From positions 23,714,509-23,778,508 of the forward strand of contig CM033112.1 of NCBI GenBank assembly GCA_019321725.1: a stretch of 64,000 bases of DNA. The letters are read 5' to 3'. The notes under the pieces were generated by a model. That model was given only the letters and a program-made list of their open reading frames with translations. It did not search any database and was not told the origin of the DNA. The stretch is from Paulownia fortunei. Taxonomy: Eukaryota > Streptophyta > Magnoliopsida > Lamiales > Paulowniaceae. Shown piece after piece: positions 46,640-57,805 of the stretch. The number at the start of each line of letters is the position of its first letter. Position 1 is the stretch's first letter. The translations under genes were made by a program, and so were the position numbers.

Positions 46640-47170
46640 ATGTTAATTCAGCAACATCTGAACTGCAAGTACGAGAAGTAGGAAAAAAAGAAATTAAAAA
46701 ACAATTCAAAGAATATAGGAAGAAAAGGGCAAGGACGGCAGACTTACAGAAATTTGAAAAGTACAATAATTCTATTGGTCAACTTGAAGGAGAATATGGT
46801 GAAAGAAAAACTGAGGTCAAGAGAGCATTGAAAGAATTAGAAGAAAAAAAAAACTACATGGAAAATATTCAAGAGAAGAGGGAGATGTTGAAATAGAAAT
46901 TGAAGAGATGTTGAGGATTTTCCACTCAAGAAAGTGGGTACTGCTTATGGAACCAGCAGATTTAGCCGCTTTAAGAATGATACCTTTGATAGAAAAAATT
47001 TAAGGTTTAGCATTGGCTCAAGCGTGAAGGCCTTAGTGTTGACTTCCATGCAAGAGATTGCCAAAGAAATGGGAATAGGAAGTCTCAGATTTAAAAGCTA
47101 CATGAGCTGAATGGGAAGATATTCAGAGTTCCATCTCCTGCAGAATGTAGAAGACTGGGTTATAAGAAGG
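46640..47170 (+). pseudogene. Broken relative of the coiled-coil ORF at 25801-26436
   Basis: The plus-strand frame reads KKEIKKQFKEYRKKRARTAD and NSIGQLEGEYGERKTEVKR, matching the coiled coil of the 211-residue protein. After a frame change near 46892 come EEMLRIFHSRKWVLLMEPAD and LAALRMI. After another come LRFSIGSSVKALVLTSMQEI and AKEMGIGSLRF, and finally RRLGYKKAR. These are the same blocks in the same order as the other copy, with at least three frame breaks. Protein-level divergence is large, so this is an old paralogue. It is in opposite orientation to its relative. Confidence 0.8.
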
Positions 47171-47299
47171 CAAGGTAGAGGTATTCCACTTGTCATCATA
47201 AAATTTGTTTTTATGTCTGGTTGCTATGTCCTAAATTTGTTTACGTGCAGAATACATTGTCCAGTATTCTTAATTTCATATATTCAGTACTTATCTGTC

Positions 47300-50250
47300 A
47301 AATCAATCATTGCAGTAGAGGCATCGACAACAAAGGGTGAGCACTTTGGGAAAAGCTGTCAATTTCTTAGAATAAGAAGTGATATTGTAAGTAGCAGGAG
47401 TTGTAGATAATCCAAATACATAGTGATCATTTGTTAATGTTTCTGCATAAGATGATGACTTGTTTGTGTTCCTTAATTTTTGAAGTTTTGAATATCTTGG
47501 TTTATTGAATTTTGGTTGGAGGGCACAAACTTCCACGTTGTATTTAAGAATAAATCTAGTTTCATATAAAACTTCAGGATAAAAGATTATATGCCCACTT
47601 CCAATTCTGGATGCATACATACTTTAACATACATAAGACTTTCTACAGTTGACGCATGATGAATTTTTTGCATTTCTTCTTAAGGCATTGATTGAGACTA
47701 AACTTATCTCCCTTAGCAATAGGAGTATCTCCGATGTGTAGTTTTTCATGTCAAATCTACTGAAAACTCTTTCAATATATGTCTTTTGTGATAACCCAAG
47801 GATACCTCGAAAGAGATCTTGATATATCTGTATACCTAAAACAAAATAAACGTCCCCAAGATTTTTCATTTCAAAGTTCTTAGTAAGAAATCTCTTGATT
47901 TCATGCAATAATCCTATATCGCTATTGGATAACAGTATATTATCGACATATAACACCAGGAAGATGTATTTACTCCTACTGAACTTGTGGTATGCACAAT
48001 CATCAACCTTATTTATTTCAAACCCAAACGAGATAATGACTTGATGAAATTTATAATACCGTTAACGAGAAGCCACCTCCAAATCAAAATGAGCTACAAC
48101 TGACAAAATGATTCTAAAGAGTATTTCAATTAAACCAAAATGAAACTCTCTTTATAATCAATGCATTCCTTTTGAGTGAAATCCTTGATGACTAAACATA
48201 CTTTATATCTCAACATTGCCTTTTTAATCCTTATTGGTCTTAAATATTCATTTGCAACCAATGTGTTTCACATCTTTAGGTAATTTGATGAGATCTCAAA
48301 TATCATTATCTTTTACGAATTTTATCTTATCTTTCATGATATCAATCCACTTTTGAGAACTAAAACTTTTTTGGTTTGATGAAAGTTGATTGAATCATTT
48401 TTCATCACTCCTATGTCAACCTCATTTCATGGAGAAAGACGATTTAATAACTAGAATCGTTGTTCTCCTTTCTCAAGTGGATTTATTAATTGAATTTTCG
48501 CTTGAAATTGTTAAGTTTGCTCTTTTAAAAAATAATTTTCTTTATATTGAAAAGAATTTCCTTAACATTGTCTTGATAGTCCGAATTTGTATCTTGAACA
48601 ATGTTAAGAATAGAAGTCTAATCATTATCAATATTAACAGTAGGAAGAGAAATGAATCCATCTTCAAAGATAATGTCTTTAACCTTATCTCACTCCCAAA
48701 CCCAACTTTCTCAAGAAAAACCGCATTTTCCATCTGAAAATAACCTAGTCAAAGGATCATAAAATTTATAATTTCTTGAACATTTAGAGTACCCAATAAA
48801 GTGATAGCTTAAAGATTTGAAGTTTAGTTTCCTTTCATTTAGCTGTTAAGGCATTACTTTAGTTGGACAACCCCAAATATATTGCATATCCATAGTCCAT
48901 AAAGAGTTTTAGCTACCATTTTGATTGGAACCTTGTTAATAATGTAAATTGCAGTCTTTAGTACTTCTCTCAAGGTTTTTTCAATAAAGAAGAATGACTA
49001 ATCTTACTTCTTATTATGTCTTTAAGCATTATGTTTTGTACCATATGAACTAATATACAAGGTTTCATTATACGAGACAATTGTATCCAAAATATAGGTT
49101 GTCATCAATAATAAAGAACTAATACAATAAGATTTGAATCTTGAAAGAGACTAAATTTACTATTTTCAAATGAACAATAATTTCTGAATTTGTCCAAAGT
49201 GAAAATAGAAATCATACTCAATCTAAATGATAATATTATATATCTCTTTCAAATTCAAAAAATAACCGATTATTTATGATATTCTAAAAAAATCCATATA
49301 ACTTTAACTGTAACTATTTTGCGAAAACCACATAGATGCATCTTTTAGTATCACTTAACTATTGACTCGATAGACAACTCTACATAGACACACTTATATG
49401 AGTAGTCGAATCAAAATCTACCCACCAAGTTGTATCGGTACAAAAACTAAACTAACTTAAAAAAATAAACCAAAGTGAGAAACATATTAACATAGTTGGG
49501 ACATTTTTTCTTTATATGTTCACCCTTCTTGTAAAAGTAACAAATAGATTTCTAATCATGTTTCTTTTGTAATTTCTGTTATGGTGTTCCAATTGCAACT
49601 TACTTTCTTTTGTCACGAGGGAGTAGTTGCTAAGTGAGCACTTTTAGTCTTTTGTCACTCAAACCTTTCTTCTTTTTGCACACTAAAATATGAACTCATT
49701 AAGAGTCCATTTGTCCTTTGTTGTCACTCACTTTAAATTGACCATATTGTGCAGGAAGAGAAATAAAACCATATGCACGAGCAAGTCCTCAAATAGCTCA
49801 AACTTTAGTACCTTTAATTTGGAAGCGAGGTTAGACATTTTCATAATATGCTTCCTTATGTTTTATTTTCCTTTATACATTATTCAAACAAGATTAGCCA
49901 AAAAATGTGTTTGTTTCAATCAATATCTTTAAGGAACTTTTTAGCACGATACTCCTCAGATATAGTGCCCCTAAATATTTTCAAAATGTACACTTTATGA
50001 TTATAAGACTCATGCGGTTAGAACAACTCCACTTTTTAAAATCCCTTTAATCTTAGGGGAACTTTCATTAGTGAGCGTAGAAGATCGTTCTATTTGAAGC
50101 GCAAGGTCAAGATTCATGCACCTGAGAACAATCACAATGTTATCTTTTAAATTCTTGAGATTTGTGCATTTTAGTACAAATAAAATTAACATTGACAGAT
50201 CTTGTAAAATTATAAGCATAAATATAATTTAGAAAACAAAACTAAATAAT
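47300..50250 (-). pseudogene. Decayed copia retrotransposon (gag to RT)
   Basis: Minus-strand order: gag near 50219-49690, zinc knuckle near 49545-49510 (ICYFYKKGEHIKK), an integrase end near 48960-48870 (LKTAIYIINKVPIKMVAKTL), the linker GYSKCSRNYKFYDP near 48800-48755, RT start near 48345-48260 (KWIDIMKDKIKFVKDNDI) and RT palm at 47956 (MLYVDNILLSN...FVLGIQIYQDLFRGILGLSQ). The YVDD motif reads YVDN. A further frame at 47620-47303 has no recognised motif. Stops and frameshifts occur every few dozen codons. The left end abuts the coiled-coil pseudogene. Confidence 0.8.
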
Positions 50251-50339
50251 ATGCTCATAATCAATATTCATGTCATCATAAAAAAATAATCCATATTTAC
50301 GCATGACATAACTAAATAATAGTGGCCCCATCATGAGAT

Positions 50340-50860
50340 ACCTAGCACAACATTGATGTTTACTCTTTGGACAAAAAGATCAACTGGAAGTGGTACTTTC
50401 AATGTAGTAATCAAATACTGACAATTAGTCATATTAAACAACAACTTTCCTTTGAGCCAATTATTGCTCACATGAAAAATATAATAATCATCACATACTT
50501 ATTACCACAGGTATATCTGTTATTTGGCCAAACAATAACATTCTTTTTGAGTTGATCATTATTCGCAAATAACAAATATTCACATTTTAATATTCCAAAA
50601 TAAATAAATCTACACAGTAGAGGTTACTTTGGCAACGTATTTTGTGATATCAAATAAGTAGGAACAAATATAATCTCAAATTTATCTCACATATCTATCA
50701 TCTGACCAAATAACAATCTTCATTTGGGCCGATTATTATTCGCAAAGATATAGACATAATGCAAACCTTTTACTTGATATCTAATATTTCAAAAATAAAT
50801 TTAATAATAGAGGTCACTTTGGCGACGTATTATTTCATTTTATCTCAAACTATAAGATAA
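50340..50860. repeat. Imperfect repeats, possibly copia leader or LTR
   Basis: Two related units end in GAGGTTACTTTGGCAACGTA (50623-50642) and GAGGTCACTTTGGCGACGTA (about 50812-50831); each is preceded by a TTATTCGCAAA string and an AATATT(C/T)CAAAATAAAT string. A weaker third unit precedes them. Position next to the copia gag suggests a leader or LTR of that element. Confidence 0.5.
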
Positions 50861-50879
50861 GATTTTTTTTTTAAATTTC

Positions 50880-52000
50880 TTTATTGGGATTTTGTTGAAA
50901 TTGGATTGAGTCATGTACCAATCAAATTTAAACTCAATTTTGAATTCAAATCTAATTCAATCCTTATGGGTTAGAATAAATCTTACCTGTTTTATGACCC
51001 AAACAATTAGCCCAAACTTAAACTCAAAATTCAATCTTATAAGTTTGAGTTCGATAACATATTTTTAATTTTTATTTTGATTTAAAGTGCGAAAACTAAA
51101 TATATTTTAAATCTGAATTCATAATTGAATTAAACCAAATTAAATTGAACTCAAAATTTTTGTTATTCAGACTCAAATAAAATAAATTCACATTTAAAGA
51201 TGAAATTAAGCCCCCAACAGACCCTAAATCTAAATGAATTAATTCAAATAAATCAGACCTAAATTAATGCTTAATTCCAAAACTAGGCCTAGATTATAAT
51301 TACCCTTTAATCTTCTAATTTAATCAACCTAATCTCACAAAACAAACCCATCCCCTCATTTCCATTATCGGCTGCCACCCCAAACTAACTCAGCACCGTC
51401 GAAGCAGCCGGCGTCAGCTGTCAGTGCAACCAAAGGCCGAAGCAAACAGCCATAAAGAAGCCACCATACTGCCTTACCTTTCGCCACCGTCAGCTACCAT
51501 GGACGACAGAAAAAATGGGAAAATGGAGAGCACGCAAGTGGGCTGTCCTCCTACTGCCTCCTTCACTGTCGTTCCTCCTCGCGAAGCAGGTTGGCGCCTT
51601 CTAGGTTTTGCATTGTGCAGCGACGACCAGAGGAACAAGACGGCGGGCGTTGCCCGATTCCTGATGGGCTACCCGTCGTCACCTTTGCCGGCTAAATCGC
51701 AAAAAACAGATCGCCCTTTCCCCCCAATTTTTTTTTTGTTGTTTGCTGTCGTTGGGCTGTTCTTGATGGTGTGGAGAGGATGGTGGTGGTTCTGTTGTGA
51801 TGGACGACGGTGGTGGTGTGGGCAATGCGGCCGGAAAAAGAAAAAAAAACAACTCGATCATTTATATTTTATTTATTATGATTGTTTAAGAATAAATGGA
51901 CACTTAAACAATATGCGAGCAATTACCTTACGTAAAATTAATCTCACTCAAAATTAATAATTTGAAACAAATCAGCAAAGTAGAATTTCTATTTAAAAGT
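50880..52000. other. LTR-like region with a local GC-rich island
   Basis: The part 50900-51350 is AT-rich with repeated AATTTAAACTCAAA-type strings. The part 51360-51840 is strikingly richer in G and C than its surroundings (CCGTCGAAGCAGCCGG, GCCGCCGT-like strings). A 177-codon plus-strand frame (51424-51957) lies there; it has a hydrophobic stretch (FFLLFAVVGLFLMVW) but low-complexity Trp/Gly and Lys runs and no family match that I recognise. It is more likely the untranslated region of a retrotransposon than a gene. Confidence 0.4.
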
Positions 52001-52654
52001 TTGAAAACTATAATTCCAAATTTTTTTGCTGATCTAAATCCATAAATTTTCATAAAATTATTTTCAAAATTCTTCTTTAAATTATAAAAATGGAATATAA
52101 TTATAAAAGAATAAATAAATAGTTCTACCTGATACTACTTATCAGACTTTAATATAAACATAATTTAATAATTACAATTCAGAATTATAATGTAAGTTAT
52201 TAAAAAATATTTTAATTTTAAATTAAAAATGTACCTGAATTCATAACAATGAAAACATTTGGAGTATGCATTTTCCACAATCAAATCAATACTCAATGAG
52301 TCTCTTTCTAAGATGAGAAAGAAAAAAAGATCAAAATTGTATGATATGACTTAAAGTTATAATCCATAATTTTCTTCATATACCAGATCAAAAGAAAATC
52401 TTATCAATTCTGAATCTGACTAGTATTAGATCTCTATACATTATAAAGTCTATATTCATACCCTAAAAATATTTCTAGAGTCTCATATGATAGATCACTT
52501 ATTTAACTTTATCATACTTCGAGAGTCTCATATGATATATATTACTTATTTGATTTTATCAAATTAGACAGCGTATAATATAATTATTATTTAAATATAT
52601 AAGTTTATATTAAAAAATTAATTCCAATAAAGTCATCCTTAAGTGACATGCTAA
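52001..52654. other. AT-rich DNA with a short direct repeat
   Basis: No gene was recognised. Two copies of GAGTCTCATATGATA followed by ACTTATTT and TTTATCA lie at about 52479-52516 and 52523-52563. Confidence 0.5.
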
Positions 52655-53590
52655 CCATTTGTGTTTGTATAAATTGTTCGGAATTCTGGTTAATTTAACC
52701 AGATCTTATGACATGCTGAAAAGTTTTAAAAACTTCATTGACACGATGAAAGTCCACATCCTTCCGTTAAATACTCCTCGCTATGCGAATATGGAATCAC
52801 ATATATTATTCAAAAGCCATGATTTTACGTGCATTCTACTGAAAAACTGATACTCCTGAAAAATGTATGTAGCTGTGTAAATTGATATATCCTGCACAAC
52901 ATCGTATAATGAAATTATAGTATATACTATCATTTCCCACCTGTTCTCCACTTTCTGTTGGGAAGAGAGTTACTTTCGGGTTTTTGATGATTATTATTAA
53001 TAATATTTATAGTCCAAACGTGGTTTCTTTGTGTATGCTGTCATCTGTCAAAGGTTTCAGCTCAAATGTCCCTCTGGTAAACCCTCTGGCGACCCGATGA
53101 TACATGAATTGAAGTCTTTAAAAGGATAAAAGATAACACTCAAAGACAAGATGGACTTAAATTTCAGAAAACCAAGCAGATGCGTCAATCATTTTATATC
53201 ATAGTCATTTGACATTTAATTAGTTACGATTCTGGGATATAACCAAAAAATGAAAAATAAATCAATGGAATGAAAGGTTACGCAGTTCATATGCTATTGG
53301 TAGGCACGTAGCCCTAAGGATTTGAAAATGTCTATTATATATGTTTGAGCCATGAACATGCATTGAAGTGATTTCCTTTCTTTCAAATGAAATCATACAT
53401 ATATTAATTATGGGACAAATTTAATGGTAGAGGTATTAAAAGTAGCAGTCTGCAGAGGTTTATGGACAAATTTAAAACAAAACCCTACTCAAAAAATTTA
53501 GAAATGCTAACAAGAAATAATGCAATTTTCCTTTGCTGCTAAGAAGAAATGCAAACAGGAATACACTACAATGTTCAATCATCCCCTTTT
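52655..53590 (-). pseudogene. Copy of the RNE 3' end
   Basis: The segment matches 27270-28790 in the same orientation, including the last RNE exon ([18 protein letters not shown]) and its flanks. The copied exon has lost its acceptor (CAG/GTC in RNE, CGG/GTC here), and its second half is disrupted by AT-rich sequence near 52985-53015. Relative to RNE two stretches are absent (matching about 28160-28520 and 28577-28685). The copy ends at 53590, where the match stops inside ATCATCCCCTTTT. It has no upstream exons and cannot make a protein. Confidence 0.85.
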
Positions 53591-53760
53591 TCACGAAGCA
53601 AGAGTATCGGGCATGGCCTAATGATTAAGCCTCTAATTACATAATTAATGATATATTGGGATCGTATTCGGCGACACTTATTCGAATATATATAAAAGTC
53701 TATCTCAATCTCGATCATTCTGTGCTTAGAAGAAACATAAATTATTAGCCACAACAATAA
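53591..53760 (+). repeat. Possible tRNA-derived SINE remnant
   Basis: TGGCCTAATGATTAAG (53614-53629) resembles the box A of tRNA-derived plant SINEs, and GGGATCGTATTC (53658-53669) could be a degraded box B. The sequence begins exactly where homology to the RNE 3' region ends. No poly-A or poly-T tail or target duplication was found, so this is tentative. Confidence 0.3.
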
Positions 53761-54473
53761 CTATAGGAAGTGCAAATATAGTTACACATCACCTACTTAT
53801 AATTTCAACTTTGTTATTTCCAATATAATTAGCATAAACATTTAGAGAGGCCCTAATTAGCGTGATGATGGACCACTTTACTGATTTTACGACACAATTG
53901 GGCCCAAGCTTACACATCCCCTAACAGAATTTTACTGGGTCACAGAATTAGTCGCGTTTTGTATTACAAAACGCAAAACACAGACATCTTGGGCTGTACA
54001 CCTTAAAGCCAGTTTCAACGAAGACTGTTTTAACAATTTGAATTTGAAGTTAGGGTTTGAAGCCTTAGGGAGAGTCCTGTCAACCTAGTAGTAGTATTCA
54101 ATTGAAATTCAATCAGACGTCAAATTTGTTCTTCTTTCTCACTACTTCCAGACCCCTATTAACCTAGCAATGTCGATATTATTCAATTGAGGTTCAATTA
54201 GAGCTAAAATTGTTCTTCTTTCACTCTACTTACACAATGTCAAAGTTTGAGGACGGTTCAATTCCTTCAGATTGTTCTTTTGTCCTGTATTTATAGGAAG
54301 AGTTGAAATTTTTTATCCTCACCTTATTCCTTCAAATTCTACAGATTTTTCTTTTGTTGTGTATTTATAGGAAGAATTGAAGTTTTGTATGTCAGCTGAT
54401 TCTTTAGAGACGACGTAAAAGCTGATAATTTTATCATCTTTTTCCACATTAATTTTCCAAGTATTTTGATAAT
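53761..54473 (+). other. 5' flank of F-box copy B with tandem repeats
   Basis: Two units of about 80 bp (near 54085-54160 and 54165-54240) share AACCTAG...ATTCAATTGA...TTGTTCTTCTTT. Two further units (about 54270-54330 and 54350-54390) share TTGT(C/T)(C/G)TGTATTTATAGGAAGA. The TATTTATAG strings could be TATA-like. The RNA start is unknown. Confidence 0.45.
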
Positions 54474-57241
54474 ATGGACGGAACTAGTTCTGATCAGCAT
54501 AAGGCAAATTCAGATAGACAACACCGAAGAAAACGAAAGCGGTTCGTAGTGGACTTTTTCGTATATCTAATTGGCGATATATTTATTGTAGTTTTATAAA
54601 TTTAGATCTCGACTAAAGAACTACTAAAACTTTGCTTGCTTTTTCTGTGTGTTGTGCGCATTCTTATTCTTTATGATGATGCATATACTTGCAGGGAGTT
54701 GATGCTTTGAGTGCTAAGAGACAGAACTCCACGGATAATATTGGGATTAATAACTTGCCTGATGACGTGCTTATTGCCATTCTGTCTTATGAGCCTCAAG
54801 GAAGCTGTGAGGACTAGTGTTCTCTCCCGTATATGGAGATATTTATGGATGTTTACATCTGGGACTCTATAATTTGATGATAGGGATACTGCCACTGGAC
54901 CTAAAATGAAAAGGGAAAAGTTCAAAGCCTGGGTGAATCGAGTCTTGATAGTTTGATTATTCGTTTTACCAGTTTATGTTTACGGGCTCGATCTGGTGAC
55001 ATCGACAGGTGGATATATTTTGCCATGCAGAAGGAAGTAAAAAGGTTTGAATTGACTTTGTCAGTTCTTGGCCGGTATCATTCCTACTATGAATTTCCCA
55101 AGGTTGAGAAGTTGTTATCACGTTCACATGAGGTTAAGTTTGCTTTTGGCTTCCTAAGATCCCTTAGATTGGTCGATGTTGATATCAAGGATGAGGTGGT
55201 TCAGTATTTTTTAGCCTCATGTCTGTATCTTGAACAGTTATGTATATCGGCCTCTTTTGTCACAAAGAATCTTCAAGTTGTTGATCCATTACCAAACTTA
55301 AAAGTTTTGGAGATATCCGAATGCTTCAACATCCAAAGTCTGGAAATATATGCTATGAGTCTTGTCTCATTTACATACGAAGGAAACGAAATCAGTTTGC
55401 CATTCAAGAAATCTCTCTGAGCTAACTCTTGGTGGCAATTTTTGCGAGTCCTTTATCTATGAACCTAACAAACACTCAAGTTATTCAGTTCAGCTGGTGA
55501 AGCTAGCATTGAATCTTCAAATTGCGGTTGGTGGTCAACCATTGTCTCTATGCTTGCTCATGTAATCAACAACTAATCTTAGCAATCACAAAGATCACTA
55601 ACATTTTCCTGTTTCAACTTTTTGTCAGATTCCTGAGAGAGTAATTATTGCTCCTCCTGCTTTGCCTCAGTTATACTCTCTCAAGCGGCTGGAATTGAAT
55701 ATTGTGTCAAAAGTTGGCCGAAGCCTTAGCTTCTTCACTTCATTGATTAAGGCGTCTCCTTTCTTAAATGAATTTAGAATCAAGGTGAACATTCTTTCTA
55801 CAAAGATTCAACTTGATATTTTACATGTTGAATTGATTTCATATAAAGTTTGCTTTAGTTATTTACTTGCTGAAGCATTAGGATTGTTACAATGTTACTT
55901 GAGAATGCCTTGGACTTGGCTAATCTGAGACTTATCAACCTTCACTTGTTGGATTCAACTGGCCAAGCTTGAATATATATTTAACCTTTTCAAATTTCGA
56001 ATCATACTTGACCTTAACTTGATTGAAAAAGAAGTATAGATATTTTAGAAGAGGTTAATTTTACTTTGTGCTCTAGAGTCATTTTACACCTTGTACTCTT
56101 ATTGTGTCACTTTACCCTTTGTGCTCAAATTACCATTTACACTTATTGTGTCTCACTTTATCCTTTGTACTCAAATTACAATTATGTATTATTTATAGTA
56201 AAATTACTGCAAAATATTTTAAAATTATTATATTTATATTCTAATATTTTTACCAACTTAATTAATTAACACTTAATATTAAATTTATTTGAAATTTTAT
56301 TGTACTTAAATTTTAATGATTATTCTTTTATTAACATGATTTCTATTAAATTTCTATATCGTATGATTTTTTTATTAGTATGATTTTAATTGTAAATTTT
56401 CTAATTATCATAAGTATAAAAATATAGTATATATTTCTAAAAAATATTTTGTTAAATATGTAAAATATTAGCAATAAATTTTGCATTGTTAATGGAATTA
56501 TCAAAATTTCAAAAAAACAATGTTAAATTCAAAAAAGATATTTTGAGGTTTAATTTAATACTATTAAATAAATTATAAAATAGTTGAATTATCGTAATTT
56601 CATAGATACTATATTCAATTTAAAAAAATATAGTCATTTTAGTGTTTAATTTTATTACCATTACTTGATTATAATTATTGGTTTTGAATTTAACATAATT
56701 TCTATGAAACTAATGATAATTCCATTAATAATAAGAAAATTATTACTAATATTTTACTTGTTTAATAAAATATTATTTGAAAATATTTTTATGTATTTTT
56801 AAGATTTATAATGAGTAGGAAATTCATAACTAATGTGTATTAGCTAATAAAAATATCATAATGTATAGTAATTTAATAGGAACTATGGTAAATTAAAAAT
56901 AACTACTAAAATTTAAGTACAATAAAATTTTAAATAAATTTAATGTTAATTGTTAACTAATCAAGTTGAAAAAATTATTAGCATATAAGTAAAAGTCTAC
57001 TATTTTTAGAACGTTTTAAAGTAATTTTACTATAATCATAGGTAAGGATAATTTGATTATTATTTTTAGAGTACATGGTAAAGTGAGAGAGTGGAAAGAG
57101 GTAAAGTAAGCCAATTGAGAGTATAGGGGTGAAGTGATACTCAACAAGAATAAATGAGGTAAAGGGTAAAGTGGAATTAACCTTTTTAGAAACTCATCTG
57201 TCTAGTGATGCCTCGATTTCCAATAAACAAAGGCCTGATAT
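54474..57241 (+). pseudogene. F-box/FBD gene copy B, inverted and broken
   Basis: This is a near-identical inverted copy of 20547-17030. Exon 1 starts at 54474 (MDGTSSDQHKANSD) but has lost nine bases at its end, changing the donor context. In exon 2 a 2-bp loss follows the motif LPDDVLIAILS and shifts the F-box frame. A 25-bp loss near 54938 restores the frame. An 8-bp loss near 55410 breaks it again, ending at LPFKKSL. The LRR-like part between is open (54953-55420). Exon 3 is present (from about 55630). Exon 4 with the FBD part is missing, because a copia fragment joins at 57242. It cannot make the full adaptor protein. Confidence 0.9.
56052..57183. mobile_element. Foldback Mutator-like element, copy B
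   Basis: The ends are AGGTTAATTTTACTTTG and AAGTGGAATTAACC. The flanks (TTTTAGAAG and TTTTTAGAAA) match those of copy A in inverse orientation. The inner arms are inverted relative to each other around about 56640, and the outer parts carry the reiterated CACTTTACCCTTTG motif. It lacks the roughly 770-bp internal segment of copy A. Sharing of the same insertion point shows that it was in place before the F-box region was duplicated. Confidence 0.8.
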
Positions 57242-57689
57242 GCGCACATGGTTTGTCAAGATTTCTTGGTGGAAGACTCAATCGGTGTCTCAAAATTGGA
57301 CATTAGTGCTTATGTTAGTGGACTTGGTATGGAGTTCCTGAATCAATCCAAATATACAGTACAGAGGACTTGCATAGAATCTTATCTCGTTGGTGAAGAT
57401 TTGTGGAAAATTGTTAATGGAGGTAACATAAGTGCTCCTACCAATATACCAAAAAATGCTGATGCACTCAAGAAGTGAAAGTAGGTGAATGCAAAGGCTG
57501 AATTCATTTTAGAAAGATCAATCTCTCATGTCTTGTTCGATCATATTATGCACTGTAAATCAGCCCATGAAATTTGGCAAACTCTTGACAGGTTGTTCAA
57601 CAAAATGGATGAAGCTCAGCTGCAAATGTTGGAGAAAGAACTCGCAAACACTACACAAGGCAATCTCTCTATTGCCGAGTACTTTTTAA
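57242..57689 (+). pseudogene. Copia gag fragment
   Basis: Two plus-strand frames, 57248-57478 (CIESYLVGEDLWKIVNG) and 57485-57689 (SAHEIWQTLDRLFNKMDEAQ, LEKELANTTQGNLSIAEYF), separated by a TGA/TAG interruption, are the UBN2-type gag of copia elements. The same family appears on the minus strand at 59039-60487. Left junction: F-box intron. Right junction: Mutator-like arm sequence. Confidence 0.85.
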
Positions 57690-57805
57690 AATTTATTTAA
57701 AATTTTATTGCACTTAAATTTTAGTAGTTATTCTTAATTTAACATAGTTCCTATTAAATTACTATACATTATGATATTTTTTATTGGCTAATACACATAA
57801 CTATG
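57690..57805. repeat. Detached Mutator-like arm fragment
   Basis: About 115 bp match 56828-56947 in reverse orientation (TTTAAAATTTTATTG(T/C)ACTT...CATTATGATATTTTTATT). The copia fragment lies between the two. The reading frame of gag runs into it without a boundary motif. Confidence 0.7.

Noticed and set aside
53614..53670. Possible tRNA gene
   Set aside because: Only box-A-like and weak box-B-like strings; no cloverleaf stems could be drawn and the spacing is long. Kept only as a tentative SINE.
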